64,000 nt of DNA from 39-52-133 sp036523795 (GTDB lineage: Bacteria; Pseudomonadota; Gammaproteobacteria; Burkholderiales; Gallionellaceae), in assembly GCA_036523795.1 (NCBI GenBank), contig DATDDN010000055.1, positions 1 to 64,000 of the forward strand, read 5' to 3'. Below the pieces are notes generated by a model. It saw only the letters and a list, made by a program, of their open reading frames with translations. It searched no databases and was not told the DNA's origin. Position numbers and translations under genes: made by a program. Of the stretch, positions 52,979-62,959 are shown in pieces; position 1 is the stretch's first letter; each line of letters opens with the position of its first letter.

Positions 52979-54168
52979 GCAAGATGAACAACAATCTCAT
53001 GCGCCTGACCGTGTTGGGCAGCACAGGCAGCATAGGCACCAGCACGCTGGATGTGGTGGCGCGCCACCCTGACCGTTACCAGGTTGTAGCCCTGACTGCG
53101 TTTCGTCAGGATGAACTGCTGTTTGAGCAATGCAAGCGCTTCGCGCCACGTTATGCCGTGTTGCTGGACGAAAGTGCGGCTGAACGACTGAGCAAACAGG
53201 TTGCGCGCGCCGGGCTTGAAGTGCAGGTATTGTGCGGTGTGGAGGCGCTGGAAAGAGTGTCCTCCCTGCCCGAGGTGGACGCAGTGATGGCTGCCATTGT
53301 CGGTGCTGCCGGTTTGCGCCCGACACTGGCGGCTGCCCGTACGGGCAAAAAAGTGTTGCTGGCCAACAAGGAAACCCTGGTGATGACGGGCCGCATCTTC
53401 ATGGATGCGGTGCGCCAGCATGGCGCCACGCTGCTGCCCATCGACAGCGAACACAACGCCATTTTCCAGGCACTGCCACATGACTATCAGGGCAAACTGT
53501 CCACCAGCGGGGTCAGCAAGATTCTGCTTACCGCCTCGGGCGGGCCGTTCCGCAACACGCCACTGTCGGAGCTGCAGGCAGTGACGCCTGAGCAGGCCTG
53601 TGCCCATCCCAACTGGGTGATGGGACGCAAGATTTCCGTGGACTCTGCCACCATGATGAACAAGGGACTGGAAGTAATCGAGGCGCACTGGCTGTTCAAT
53701 GCTGCCGCGGATGACATCCAGGTGGTGGTGCATCCGCAGAGCGTGATTCACTCCATGGTGCAATACGTAGACGGCTCTGTGCTGGCACAGCTCGGCAATC
53801 CCGACATGCGCACGCCCATAGCGCATGCCATGGCCTACCCGGAGCGCATCAATGCCGGCGTGGCGCCTCTGGATCTGTTCAAGGTGGCCACCCTCAATTT
53901 TGTTGCTCCGGATTTCGAGCGTTTCCCGTGCCTCTCACTGGCGTACCAGGCTCTGCGCGCAGAAGGAACCGCGCCGGCCATGCTGAATGCAGCCAATGAA
54001 GTGGCCGTGGATGCATTCCTCAACTGCGGGATTGCCTTCCTGGACATTCCACGCCTGATCGACGAGGTGCTGGCTACCCTGCCCAATGGGGCTGCCAATA
54101 CGCTGGAGGATGTGCTCGCCGCTGACGCCGCGGCACGCGCTATGGCCGAGGAGTGGGTCGCGCGATGA
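52975..54168 (+). CDS. dxr: 1-deoxy-D-xylulose 5-phosphate reductoisomerase
   Basis: NADPH-dependent enzyme of the MEP isoprenoid pathway (397 residues), supplying precursors for the UppS product encoded nearby. NADPH-binding TVLGSTGSIGTSTLDV, LANKETLVMTG, the metal/substrate segment DSEHNAIFQ and the SGGPFR loop are present. ATG at 52975 overlaps cdsA; stop overlaps rseP by 4 nt. Confidence 0.97.
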   Translation: MSKMNNNLMRLTVLGSTGSIGTSTLDVVARHPDRYQVVALTAFRQDELLFEQCKRFAPRYAVLLDESAAERLSKQVARAGLEVQVLCGVEALERVSSLPEVDAVMAAIVGAAGLRPTLAAARTGKKVLLANKETLVMTGRIFMDAVRQHGATLLPIDSEHNAIFQALPHDYQGKLSTSGVSKILLTASGGPFRNTPLSELQAVTPEQACAHPNWVMGRKISVDSATMMNKGLEVIEAHWLFNAAADDIQVVVHPQSVIHSMVQYVDGSVLAQLGNPDMRTPIAHAMAYPERINAGVAPLDLFKVATLNFVAPDFERFPCLSLAYQALRAEGTAPAMLNAANEVAVDAFLNCGIAFLDIPRLIDEVLATLPNGAANTLEDVLAADAAARAMAEEWVAR

Positions 54169-55520
54169 TTACGCTCGCCGCCTTTCTCGTTGCGATCCTG
54201 GTGCTGGTGGTGCTGCATGAACTCGGGCATCTCCTGGTAGCGCGCTGGTGCAACGTCAAGGTACTGCGATTCTCGGTCGGCTTCGGCAAGGTGCTGTATA
54301 GCAAACGCTTTGCTGGCGGGGAGACCGAGTGGGTGATTTCTGCGGTTCCGCTGGGCGGATACGTCAAGATGCTGGATGAGCGCGAAGGCGAGGTGCCTGT
54401 GGATGAGCTGCCGCGCGCCTTCAACCGCCAGCCGGTGCTGCGGCGCATGGCCATCGTAGTGGCCGGGCCGCTGTCAAATCTGCTGTTGGCGATTGTGCTG
54501 TACTGGGGTCTCTTTGTACACGGCGTGCCCGGCCTGAAACCGAAACTGGGCGAGGTTGCGCCCGCCACCCCAGCTGCCGTCGCGCAATTGCAGGCGCAAC
54601 AGAGCATACTCAGTGTCAATGGCCTCGCCACACCGAGCTGGGATGACGTGCGCTGGGCACTGCTGGATCTGGTGTTGCAGGGGAAATCCGCAGTCCTGGA
54701 GGTGCAGGACGTGCAGGGTGAAATTCGGCACAGGGAGCTTAGCCTGGGGTCGCTATCGGCGAGGGACCTGGACAGCGACTTCATGAAGAAGCTTGGCCTG
54801 CGACCCTATCAGCCGCCGATTTATGCCGTGATAGGCGAGCTGTTGCCGGGGAACGTGGCGCAACAGGCCGGGCTGAAATCGGGAGATGTGATCCGCCGCG
54901 TTGATGGGCAGCCGATCGAGTACTGGGACGAATTCGTTGTCCAGATTCGCAGCCACCCGGCCAAGCCCTTGCAGCTGGAAATCCTGCGAGAGGGAAGCAG
55001 CCTGACGCTGCAGCTCACACCGCTTGCCAGCCTGGAAAATGGCGTGCAAGTCGGCAAGATAGGCGCCGGGCCGAAGATCGACCAGCAGGCATTTGATGCC
55101 ATGCTCACGGAGGTACGCTATCCAGTTGGGGAAGGGCTCTCCGAAGCAGTCCGCAAGACCTGGGAAACCAGCCGCGTCAGCCTGCAAATGATAGGCCGCA
55201 TGATTGTCGGACAGGTCTCTCTCAAAAACATCAGCGGCCCGATTGCCATTGCAGACTATGCAGGACAGTCCGCGCAACAGGGTATCGGCGCCTATATTGC
55301 CTTTCTGGCATTCATCAGCCTCAGCCTCGGCGTCCTGAATTTGCTGCCTATTCCTTTATTGGATGGCGGTCATTTACTGTATTATATGGCCGAGATGATC
55401 AAGGGCAGTCCGGTGTCGGACAAGCTTTGGGAAGCAGGGCAGAACGTCGGCATAGCACTCTTGATTACCATCATGGCGATTGCGTTGTTCAACGACATCA
55501 GCCAGCGGATTTTGGGTTAA
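54165..55520 (+). CDS. rseP: Site-2 zinc metalloprotease RseP
   Basis: Intramembrane protease (451 residues) that cuts anti-sigma factor RseA in the sigmaE envelope-stress pathway and clears signal peptides. Zinc motif HELGH in the first membrane helix (about 18-22), two PDZ domains in the periplasmic middle part, and the second active-site segment NLLPIPLLDGGH. ATG at 54165 overlaps dxr (ATGA). Six nucleotides before bamA. Confidence 0.96.
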   Translation: MITLAAFLVAILVLVVLHELGHLLVARWCNVKVLRFSVGFGKVLYSKRFAGGETEWVISAVPLGGYVKMLDEREGEVPVDELPRAFNRQPVLRRMAIVVAGPLSNLLLAIVLYWGLFVHGVPGLKPKLGEVAPATPAAVAQLQAQQSILSVNGLATPSWDDVRWALLDLVLQGKSAVLEVQDVQGEIRHRELSLGSLSARDLDSDFMKKLGLRPYQPPIYAVIGELLPGNVAQQAGLKSGDVIRRVDGQPIEYWDEFVVQIRSHPAKPLQLEILREGSSLTLQLTPLASLENGVQVGKIGAGPKIDQQAFDAMLTEVRYPVGEGLSEAVRKTWETSRVSLQMIGRMIVGQVSLKNISGPIAIADYAGQSAQQGIGAYIAFLAFISLSLGVLNLLPIPLLDGGHLLYYMAEMIKGSPVSDKLWEAGQNVGIALLITIMAIALFNDISQRILG

Positions 55521-55526
55521 ATCATA

Positions 55527-57809
55527 ATGAAATTGAAAAAATTGGCGGGACTTATCCCGCTTTTGTTTGCCACTTCGGCAGCGGCAATGGAGCCGTTTGT
55601 CGTGAAGGATATCAGGGTCGAAGGAATCCAGCGCACTGAGGCAGGCACCGTTTTCAGCTATCTGCCGGTTAAGGTGGGTGACACGCTGAATGACGAACAG
55701 GCTGCAGCAGCTTTGCGCGCCTTGTTCGCTACCGGTTTTTTCAAGGATGTGCGCCTCGAGGTGGAGCAGGGCGTGCTGGTGGTCATTGTGCGTGAACGTC
55801 CCTCCATCGCCAGTATCGAGATCAATGGCGTCAAGGAGTTCCCCAAGGATCAGATGCGCGACAACCTGAAATATGTGGGTCTGGCCGAAGGACGCATTTT
55901 TGACAAGGGGATGCTGGAAAAATCCGAGAATGAGCTGAAGCGTCAGTATGTCGCGCGCGGCAAATATGGTGTGTCGGTGAAGACCACTGTGACTGAGCTC
56001 GAGCGCAATCGTGTGGCGGTGAGCTTCGATGTGGTCGAGGGCGATGTGTCCAAGATTCGCGAGATAAATATCGTCGGCAACAAAGCTTACAGTGAGAGCG
56101 AGCTGCTCGATCTGATGAAGCTGACAACCCCTACCATGTGGACATGGATTACCAGCAACGACCAGTATTCCAAGCAAAAACTGTCTGGTGATCTGGAAGT
56201 CATGCGCTCTTTCTACCTGGACAGCGGGTATCTGGAGTTTGCGGTTGACTCCACGCAAGTATCGATCTCGCCGGACAAGAAGGATATTTTCATCACCATC
56301 AACATCACGGAGGGGGCCAAGTACACGGTTTCCGACATCAAGCTGGTGGCCCCCGAGAAAATCTTGCCGCATGATGAAATGCGCAAGCTGATCGACATCA
56401 AGGTTGGCGACGTCTTCTCGCGCAAGGCCCTGACTGAAGCGCAGAAGAAAATAGCCGATCGCCTGGGTGATGACGGTTATGCCTTTGCCAACGTGAATGC
56501 GGTACCAGAAGTGGACAAGGAAAAGCATCTGGTTGCCTTTACTTTCGTGGCTGATCCCGGCCAGCGCGTATACGTGCGCCGCATTAACATCGCTGGCAAC
56601 ACCAAGACCCAGGACGAGGTGATCCGGCGCGAGTTCCGTCAGACCGAAGGAGCCTGGTTTGCAACCAGGAAGATCCAGAAATCCAAGCAGCGCGTGGACA
56701 AGCTGGATTATTTCAGCGAAGTCAATCTCGAAACACCACCGGTGCAGGGCACCAAGGATCAGGTGGACATCAATGTAAGCGTCAAGGAAAAGCCCACTGG
56801 CAGCTTCAACGTCGGTGCGGGCATCTCCAGCGGCGAAGGTCTGGTGCTGAGCGGTGGCATCTCCCAGAGCAACCTGTTTGGCACCGGCAAGATTCTGTCT
56901 ACCCAGATCAATTCGAGCAAGATCAATCAGGTCTACTCGGTTTCCTACACCAATCCGTACTACACCGATGATGGAGTCAGCCGCGGCTTCGATATCTATA
57001 AGCGGAACCTGGATACCTCGGCCACTTCGATTACCCCTTACCAGTCCAGTACCCTGGGTGCGGGTGTGCGTTACGGCGTGCCGATCGCCGAGGACGAGCG
57101 CATCAATTACGGATTGTCTGTGGAGCGCTCCGCATTGACGGTGTTCCCTACCAGTTCGCCGGCGCTGGTTGATTACGTAAACACCTTTGGCGACACCAAC
57201 AACAACCTGATGGGCAGCATAGGCTGGACACGTGACAGCCGTGACAGCGCAATCTATACGACCGAAGGCTCCGTGCAGCGCGCGATTCTCGAAGTCGGGC
57301 TGCCGGTCTCGCCGCAGCGCTACTACAAGACCACCTACCAGCACCAGTGGTTCTATCCGGTTAGCCGCACCTTTACCTTGATGCTGAACGGCGAAGCCGG
57401 TTACGCCGAAGGTTATGACGGACAACCCCTTCCGTTCTTCAAGAACTTCTACGCCGGCGGCGTGGGCTCGGTACGTGGCTACGAGCCCAGCTCGCTGGGA
57501 CCGCGTGATATCAACAACAGTTCGATGGGCGGTAGCCAGCGCGTGGTCGGCAATGCGGAGCTGTTGTTCCCCATGCCGGGCTATGAAAAGGAACGCGCGG
57601 TACGGCTGAGTGCCTTCATTGATGGTGGCGCGATTTATGGCCTCCCCACCCAGGTACCTGCTTCCATCGGGCCGCGTTACTCGGCTGGTCTGGCATTGAC
57701 ATGGATATCCCCTGTAGGCCCGCTGAAATTGAGTTATGCTAGTCCGATAAATAGCACGCCGGACGACAAGATACAGCGATTGCAGTTTACCCTCGGCACC
57801 ATATTCTAG
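55527..57809 (+). CDS. bamA: Outer-membrane protein assembly factor BamA
   Basis: Central BAM-complex protein that folds and inserts outer-membrane barrels (760 residues). Signal peptide about 1-20 (ending SAAAMEP), five POTRA domains (about 22-420), then a 16-strand Omp85 barrel with the loop-6 motif VRGYEPSSLGPRD and the C-terminal strand ending FTLGTIF. ATG at 55527. Placed between rseP and skp, linking barrel assembly with stress control. Confidence 0.97.
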   Translation: MKLKKLAGLIPLLFATSAAAMEPFVVKDIRVEGIQRTEAGTVFSYLPVKVGDTLNDEQAAAALRALFATGFFKDVRLEVEQGVLVVIVRERPSIASIEINGVKEFPKDQMRDNLKYVGLAEGRIFDKGMLEKSENELKRQYVARGKYGVSVKTTVTELERNRVAVSFDVVEGDVSKIREINIVGNKAYSESELLDLMKLTTPTMWTWITSNDQYSKQKLSGDLEVMRSFYLDSGYLEFAVDSTQVSISPDKKDIFITINITEGAKYTVSDIKLVAPEKILPHDEMRKLIDIKVGDVFSRKALTEAQKKIADRLGDDGYAFANVNAVPEVDKEKHLVAFTFVADPGQRVYVRRINIAGNTKTQDEVIRREFRQTEGAWFATRKIQKSKQRVDKLDYFSEVNLETPPVQGTKDQVDINVSVKEKPTGSFNVGAGISSGEGLVLSGGISQSNLFGTGKILSTQINSSKINQVYSVSYTNPYYTDDGVSRGFDIYKRNLDTSATSITPYQSSTLGAGVRYGVPIAEDERINYGLSVERSALTVFPTSSPALVDYVNTFGDTNNNLMGSIGWTRDSRDSAIYTTEGSVQRAILEVGLPVSPQRYYKTTYQHQWFYPVSRTFTLMLNGEAGYAEGYDGQPLPFFKNFYAGGVGSVRGYEPSSLGPRDINNSSMGGSQRVVGNAELLFPMPGYEKERAVRLSAFIDGGAIYGLPTQVPASIGPRYSAGLALTWISPVGPLKLSYASPINSTPDDKIQRLQFTLGTIF

Positions 57810-57855
57810 AATATCGGACGCATGCTGGATGATTAGTCAGGGCAAGGAGCTGAAA

Positions 57856-58392
57856 ATGAGAAATTGGATGAAGGCTACATTAGGTCTTATCTGGATAAGC
57901 ACGATGACAGTCGCCTGGGCGGGCGATTTCCGGGTAGGCGTTGTGGATACGGAGCGTATCCTGCGTGAATCGGTGCCAGCCGTACAGGCGGAAAAGAAGA
58001 TCGAGAAGGAATTCGCCGCACGCGATCTGGAGATCAAGAAGATGACCAAGCAGGCGCGCGATTTGCAGGCCTATCTGGAAAAGGATGGCGTGACCCTGCT
58101 GGATGCCGAGCATCGCAGCAAGGAGCGTGAACTGGCCAATCTGAACGTGTCGCTGCAGCGCATGCAGCGCGAGTTCCGCGAGGATCTGAACCTGCGCAAG
58201 AATGAAGAGCTGGCGCTGGTGCTGGAGCGTGCCAACAAGGCGATCCAGGCCATTGCCGAGAGCGAGAAATTCGACCTCATTCTGCAGGAAGCCGTCTATC
58301 GCAACCCGAAAATTGACATCACCGACAAGGTGCTCAAGTACCTGGCTGCTGACAAGCAACCTGCCGACAAACAGCCAGCGGACAAGCCCTGA
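57856..58392 (+). CDS. skp: Periplasmic chaperone Skp (OmpH family)
   Basis: Trimeric holdase carrying unfolded outer-membrane proteins to BAM (178 residues). Signal peptide about 1-23 (ending VAWAGD), then the OmpH/Skp fold with VGVVDTERILRESVPA and long coiled-coil arms. The C-terminus ends in a short tandem repeat, ADKQP twice then ADKP, not part of the core fold. ATG at 57856 after AAGGAG; an ATT/ATG 27 nt earlier is rejected. Directly downstream of bamA. Confidence 0.93.
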   Translation: MRNWMKATLGLIWISTMTVAWAGDFRVGVVDTERILRESVPAVQAEKKIEKEFAARDLEIKKMTKQARDLQAYLEKDGVTLLDAEHRSKERELANLNVSLQRMQREFREDLNLRKNEELALVLERANKAIQAIAESEKFDLILQEAVYRNPKIDITDKVLKYLAADKQPADKQPADKP

Positions 58393-58404
58393 TCTGCAAG
58401 CGAA

Positions 58405-59463
58405 ATGATGAGTTTGACCAATTACCGTCTCGATGAAATCGTTGCCCGCTTTGGCGGGCGCGTGCTGGGTGACGCCAGCGTGCAGGTGAACCAGATCGCC
58501 ACACTGGACAGCGCCCAGTCTCACAACATCGCCTTCCTGGCTAACAGCAAATATCGCTCCCAGCTGGCTGCAACTCGCGCCGGCGCGGTAATCCTCGGGG
58601 AAGCCGATGCAGAGGCGACCGCGCAGCCGCGCATCGTGTGCGACAACCCGTATTCCTATTTTGCCAAACTGTCGGCGTTCCTTAACCCGCTGCCTGCCAT
58701 GGCGCCCGGCATTCATGCCAGTGCAGTGATCGGCGAACATGCCCAGATTGACGCAACAGCGCATATTGCCGCCAACGTGGTCGTCGGTGCAGGAGCCAGA
58801 ATTGGCGCCCGTAGCGTGATTCTGGAGGGCTGCAGCATCGGCGCCGATGTGGTGATCGGCGACGGCGTGCGCCTGTACCCCCGAGTCGTGATCTACCACG
58901 GCTGCGTGCTGGGCAACAACGTGATTGCGCATTCCGGTGTGGTGATAGGGGCGGACGGTTTCGGCATCGCCATGGAAGAGGGGCGCTGGCTGAAGATTCC
59001 GCAGATCGGCCGCGTGGTGATCGGGAACGATGTGGAAATCGGCGCCAACACCACCATCGACCGTGGCGCGCTGGATGACACGGTGATCGAGGAGGGCGTC
59101 AAGCTCGACAACCAGATCCAGATCGCGCACAACGTGCGCATCGGCGCACATACCGCGATTGCCGGTTGTGTCGGCATTGCCGGCAGTGCCACCATCGGCA
59201 AGTATTGCCGCATCGGCGGCAGCGCGGGCATCCTGGGCCATCTTCAGATTGCCGATTATGTCGAGATCGCCTCCTTTACTTTGATCGGCAAATCCATCCG
59301 CGAACGCGGCAGTTACAGCGGCATCTTCCCGTTCAGCAGCAACCAGGAATGGCGCAAGAACGCCGCTCATCTGCGTCACCTGGATGCGCTGGCCGATCGA
59401 ATCAAACATCTTGAACAACAAATGGCGGCGCTCAAGCCAGCCAGCGAAGCAGAGGAGAAGTAA
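58405..59463 (+). CDS. lpxD: UDP-3-O-acylglucosamine N-acyltransferase
   Basis: Third step of lipid A synthesis, adding the N-linked hydroxyacyl chain (352 residues). N-terminal uridine-binding domain (about 1-100), left-handed beta-helix of hexapeptide repeats (about 105-310) containing the active-site segment HSGVVIGADGFG, and a C-terminal helix. ATG at 58405; a second ATG follows at once. 12 nt after skp; the stop abuts fabZ. Confidence 0.97.
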   Translation: MMSLTNYRLDEIVARFGGRVLGDASVQVNQIATLDSAQSHNIAFLANSKYRSQLAATRAGAVILGEADAEATAQPRIVCDNPYSYFAKLSAFLNPLPAMAPGIHASAVIGEHAQIDATAHIAANVVVGAGARIGARSVILEGCSIGADVVIGDGVRLYPRVVIYHGCVLGNNVIAHSGVVIGADGFGIAMEEGRWLKIPQIGRVVIGNDVEIGANTTIDRGALDDTVIEEGVKLDNQIQIAHNVRIGAHTAIAGCVGIAGSATIGKYCRIGGSAGILGHLQIADYVEIASFTLIGKSIRERGSYSGIFPFSSNQEWRKNAAHLRHLDALADRIKHLEQQMAALKPASEAEEK

Positions 59464-59910
59464 ATGAGTATTGAAATGGATATCCACGCAATCCTGGAAC
59501 ACTTACCACATCGCTACCCGTTCCTGCTGGTTGACCGCGTCCTGTCAATCGAGCCTGACAAGAGCATCGTGGCGCTGAAGAACGTGACCATCAACGAGCC
59601 GTTCTTCCCTGGCCACTATCCGCACCATCCGGTGATGCCCGGCGTGCTGATCATCGAGGCGATGGCACAGGTTGCTGCCTTGCTCACCTTCAAGAGCCAG
59701 GGCACCAAACCCGATGACAAGACCGTGTATTACTTTGTTGGCATCGATGGCGCTCGCTTCAAGCGCCCGGTCAGCCCCGGCGACCAGCTGATTTTCAAGG
59801 TCTCCATCGTGTTCAACAAGCGCGGCCTGTGGAAATTCGCTGCGGTTGCCGAGGTGGACGGGCAGACAGCTGCCGAAGCAGAAATCATGTGCACCCTGCG
59901 GGAAAAATAA
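59464..59910 (+). CDS. fabZ: 3-hydroxyacyl-ACP dehydratase FabZ
   Basis: Dehydratase of fatty acid elongation (148 residues, hot-dog fold). Motifs LPHRYPFLLVDRV with the catalytic His, and FPGHYPHHPVMPGVLIIEAMAQ with the catalytic Glu. It competes with LpxA/LpxD for hydroxyacyl-ACP, which fits its place between lpxD and lpxA. The stop TAA shares one base with the lpxA ATG. Confidence 0.97.
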   Translation: MSIEMDIHAILEHLPHRYPFLLVDRVLSIEPDKSIVALKNVTINEPFFPGHYPHHPVMPGVLIIEAMAQVAALLTFKSQGTKPDDKTVYYFVGIDGARFKRPVSPGDQLIFKVSIVFNKRGLWKFAAVAEVDGQTAAEAEIMCTLREK

Positions 59911-60680
59911 TGCGCCACCCGACAGCGATCATACATCCCGGCGCCAAGCTGGCTGACGATGTCCAGGTTGGCCCCTATTCGATCATCGGCGAGCATGTCG
60001 AGATCGGGGCCGGCACGACCATCGGGCCACACGTGGTGATCAACGGCCACACCCGTATCGGCAAGAACAACCGCATCTTCCAGTTCTGCTCGCTGGGCGA
60101 GATCCCGCAGGACAAGAAGTACGCCAACGAGCCGACCCGCCTGGAAATCGGCGACAACAACACCATCCGCGAATTCTGTACCTTCAACCTGGGTACCGTG
60201 CAGGACGGCGGCGTCACCAGCGTGGGCAACAACAACTGGATCATGGCCTATGTGCATCTGGCGCATGACTGCCACGTCGGCAACAACACCATCTTCGCCA
60301 ACAATGCGCAGCTGGCGGGCCATGTCACGGTAAACGATTACGCCATCCTGGGCGGCTTCACCGCGGTGCACCAGTTCTGCCTGATCGGCTCGCACGTGAT
60401 CACCGGCATGGGCACCATCCTGTTCCAGGACATTCCCCCGTATGTCACGGTCTCCGGCAACCCGGCTGCACCGCACGGCATCAATTCGGAAGGACTGAAG
60501 CGGCGCGGTTTCAGCAGCCCGGCCATCATGGCGATCAAGCGCGCCTACAAGTCGCTGTATCGAGCAGGCCTGACACTGGACGAGGCCAAGGCTGCCATTG
60601 CTGCGCAGGCGGCAGATCATCCTGAACTCAAACTCATGACCGATTTCCTCGAACAGTCGCAGCGCGGCATCGTGCGCTGA
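59910..60680 (+). CDS. lpxA: UDP-N-acetylglucosamine O-acyltransferase
   Basis: First step of lipid A synthesis (256 residues). Hexapeptide beta-helix followed by a C-terminal helical part; the catalytic His lies in HLAHDCHVGN and the substrate segment GGFTAVHQFCLIG is present. ATG at 59910 overlaps fabZ by 1 nt; an upstream ATG at 59829 in the same frame is inside fabZ and would add an unrelated extension. Confidence 0.97.
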   Translation: MRHPTAIIHPGAKLADDVQVGPYSIIGEHVEIGAGTTIGPHVVINGHTRIGKNNRIFQFCSLGEIPQDKKYANEPTRLEIGDNNTIREFCTFNLGTVQDGGVTSVGNNNWIMAYVHLAHDCHVGNNTIFANNAQLAGHVTVNDYAILGGFTAVHQFCLIGSHVITGMGTILFQDIPPYVTVSGNPAAPHGINSEGLKRRGFSSPAIMAIKRAYKSLYRAGLTLDEAKAAIAAQAADHPELKLMTDFLEQSQRGIVR

Positions 60681-60689
60681 TTTTCAGTT

Positions 60690-61847
60690 ATGTCCAAAGC
60701 AATCAAAACCATTGCCGTAGTCGCCGGCGAAGCATCTGGCGACCTGCTCGGCAGCCACTTGATGGAAGCCATCAAGCAGCGCATGCCGAACGTGCAGTTC
60801 GTCGGCATCGGCGGGCCCAAGATGCAGTCAGCGGGTCTGGAAGTGCTCTATCCGATGGAAAAGCTGGCCGTGATGGGGTACATCGAGGTGCTGCGCCATT
60901 ACCGCGAAATCGTCGGCATCCGTCGCAGCCTGCGCGAAAGGCTCGTCGCCAACCCCCCCGATCTGTTCATCGGGATTGACGCACCGGATTTCAATCTCGA
61001 TCTGGAGCTGGCACTGAAGCAGAAGGGCATTCCCACCGTGCATTACGTCAGCCCGTCCATCTGGGCCTGGCGCGGCGAACGCATCCACAAGATCAAGCGC
61101 GCGGTGGCACACATGCTGACCCTGTTTCCGTTTGAGGCTCCGCTGTATGAAAAAGCCGGCGTGCCGGTAACCTATGTGGGGCATCCGCTGGCCGACATGT
61201 TGCCGGAGGTGCCCAACCGTCTGGCCATGCGCGAGCAGATGCGCATTCAGCCGACGCAGAAGGTGATTGCATTGCTCCCAGGCAGCCGCCAGAGCGAAGT
61301 GCGCCAGCTGGCGCGCATCTACATCGATACCGCGCGCCTGATCCTGCAGAAGATTCCGGATGCCCAATTCCTGGTACCCCTGGCCAGCCGCGAAACGCGC
61401 AATATATTCGAGGAGGCCATCTGGTTTGCGGAAGCACGCGAGCTGCCCATCACCCTGCTGTTCGGCCATGCGCATGACGCCATGATCGCGGCGGATGGCG
61501 TGGTGGTGGCCTCCGGCACGGCATCCCTGGAAGCGGCCCTGCTCAAGCGCCCGATGGTCATTACCTACAGGATGCCGAAGCTGACTTACTGGCTGATGAA
61601 GCGCAAGAAGTACCTGCCCTACGTGGGCTTGCCCAACATCATTGCCGGCAAGTTCATCGTGCCGGAGCTGCTGCAGGACGATGCCACTCCCGAGAACCTT
61701 GCGCAGGCTCTGCTCAATCTGATCGGAAACAAGAAAGCCGTAACGGAGCTGGAGGAGAAGTTCGCCGACATGCACGCCACCCTGAGGCAGAGAACGGCGG
61801 AACGCGCAGCTGAAGCCATCTTGCCCTATCTCGGGCAGGCTGCGTGA
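60690..61847 (+). CDS. lpxB: Lipid A disaccharide synthase
   Basis: Glycosyltransferase joining lipid X and UDP-diacylglucosamine (385 residues, GT19). VVAGEASGDLLGSHLM at the N-terminus, HYVSPSIWAWRGERIHKIKR in the middle and ASGTASLEAALLKRPMVITYR near the C-terminus. Peripheral to the inner membrane. Its stop overlaps the GTG start of rnhB by 4 nt. Confidence 0.97.
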   Translation: MSKAIKTIAVVAGEASGDLLGSHLMEAIKQRMPNVQFVGIGGPKMQSAGLEVLYPMEKLAVMGYIEVLRHYREIVGIRRSLRERLVANPPDLFIGIDAPDFNLDLELALKQKGIPTVHYVSPSIWAWRGERIHKIKRAVAHMLTLFPFEAPLYEKAGVPVTYVGHPLADMLPEVPNRLAMREQMRIQPTQKVIALLPGSRQSEVRQLARIYIDTARLILQKIPDAQFLVPLASRETRNIFEEAIWFAEARELPITLLFGHAHDAMIAADGVVVASGTASLEAALLKRPMVITYRMPKLTYWLMKRKKYLPYVGLPNIIAGKFIVPELLQDDATPENLAQALLNLIGNKKAVTELEEKFADMHATLRQRTAERAAEAILPYLGQAA

Positions 61848-62419
61848 GCCTGCTGATCTGCGGGGTGGATGAAGCAGGGCGCGGCCCGCTGGCCGGCCCG
61901 GTATATGCGGCTGCGGTGATTCTGGATCCGGCGCAACCCATAGTCGGTCTGGCCGACTCGAAAAAGCTGAGTGAAAGGAAGCGCGATGCGCTGGCGCTGC
62001 AAATTCGTCAGCATGCAACTGCGTGGGCGATCGCCACGGCATCCGCTGCGGAAATCGACGAGCTGAACATTCTGCGTGCCAGCCTTTTGGCCATGAAACG
62101 TGCCGTTGAGGCGTTGGCTGTTTGCCCGCATCAAGTGCTGGCCGACGGCCTGTATTGCCCTGATACGGGCATTCCCAGCCAGGCCATCGTCAAGGGCGAC
62201 AGCAAGGTGGCCGAGATTTCCGCGGCTTCCATCCTGGCAAAGACGGCACGGGACAGCGCCATGCTGGCGCTGCACGAGCAGTATCCGCAATACGGTTTTG
62301 TTGTACACAAGGGCTATCCGACAGCAGCTCATCTGGAGGCTTTGCGCCTGCACGGGCCAACGCCGGAACATCGCAGAAGCTTCAGGCCGGTACGCGAGTT
62401 ACTACAAGGAGAAGATTAG
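61844..62419 (+). CDS. rnhB: Ribonuclease HII
   Basis: Cleaves RNA in RNA-DNA hybrids and at single ribonucleotides (191 residues). Active-site motif CGVDEAGRGPLAGPVYAAAV with the first Asp-Glu pair, then a later Asp in VLADGLYCP and the Lys-Gly-Asp segment. GTG at 61844 overlaps lpxB (GTGA). Last gene of the classical cluster, as in many betaproteobacteria. Confidence 0.96.
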   Translation: MSLLICGVDEAGRGPLAGPVYAAAVILDPAQPIVGLADSKKLSERKRDALALQIRQHATAWAIATASAAEIDELNILRASLLAMKRAVEALAVCPHQVLADGLYCPDTGIPSQAIVKGDSKVAEISAASILAKTARDSAMLALHEQYPQYGFVVHKGYPTAAHLEALRLHGPTPEHRRSFRPVRELLQGED

Positions 62420-62421
62420 TC

Positions 62422-62871
62422 ATGGGATTCATCAAACTGTTGCATCTGTGGTCTATCGTGGTGTGGGTGGGCGGTATGTTCTTCGCCTATGTGGTGCTGC
62501 GCCCCAGCGCAGCCGAGGTATTGCAGCCGCCGGAGCGCCTGAAGCTGTGGAACCGCGTGTTCAAGAGCTTCTTCAACTGGGTGTGGGCGGCGATTCTTCT
62601 GGTGCTGGTCACCGGTTTCTACATGATCTACCTTCTTGGCGGTTTCGGGCACATCCCCATGTACATCAACCTGATGCTGTTGCTGGGCAGCGTGATGATG
62701 GTGATCTTCTTCTACGTGTTCTTCAGTTGCTACGCATCGTTCAAGGTGCTGGTGGAGCGACAGGAGTGGCCTGCCGCTGGTGCCATGCTGGCCACCATCC
62801 GCAAACTGGTGGCGGTGAATACCACGATCGGCTTGCTGACGCTGGCGGTGGTACTGATTGGGCGAGGTTGA
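62422..62871 (+). CDS. CopD-like four-helix membrane protein
   Basis: 149-residue inner-membrane protein with four hydrophobic helices (about 4-26, 48-70, 80-103 and 128-147). The pattern FIKLLHLWSIVVWVGGMFFAYVVL with His in helix 1 and the overall length fit small CopD-family proteins. Copper transport is suggested for the family but not shown here; Met residues in helices 2-3 are compatible. Starts 2 nt after rnhB, so it is on the same transcript, and is followed by a terminator. Confidence 0.75.
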   Translation: MGFIKLLHLWSIVVWVGGMFFAYVVLRPSAAEVLQPPERLKLWNRVFKSFFNWVWAAILLVLVTGFYMIYLLGGFGHIPMYINLMLLLGSVMMVIFFYVFFSCYASFKVLVERQEWPAAGAMLATIRKLVAVNTTIGLLTLAVVLIGRG

Positions 62872-62897
62872 GGATTCAAGCGGGTGCCTGACTGGAG

Positions 62898-62925
62898 AAC
62901 GCCGCTGTGAGCGGCGTTATTATTT
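62898..62925 (+). terminator. Terminator after the CopD-like gene
   Basis: Stem AACGCCGCT/AGCGGCGTT with loop GTG, then TATTATTT. Imperfect T tract. Confidence 0.65.
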
Positions 62926-62959
62926 GTGGCTGTGTGAGCTTCAGAGGGTTTATGGCTAC

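Noticed and set aside
55374..57425. 683-codon open frame on the minus strand opposite bamA
   Set aside because: Shadow of bamA; His/Gln/Leu-rich composition typical of antisense frames, with no ribosome site.
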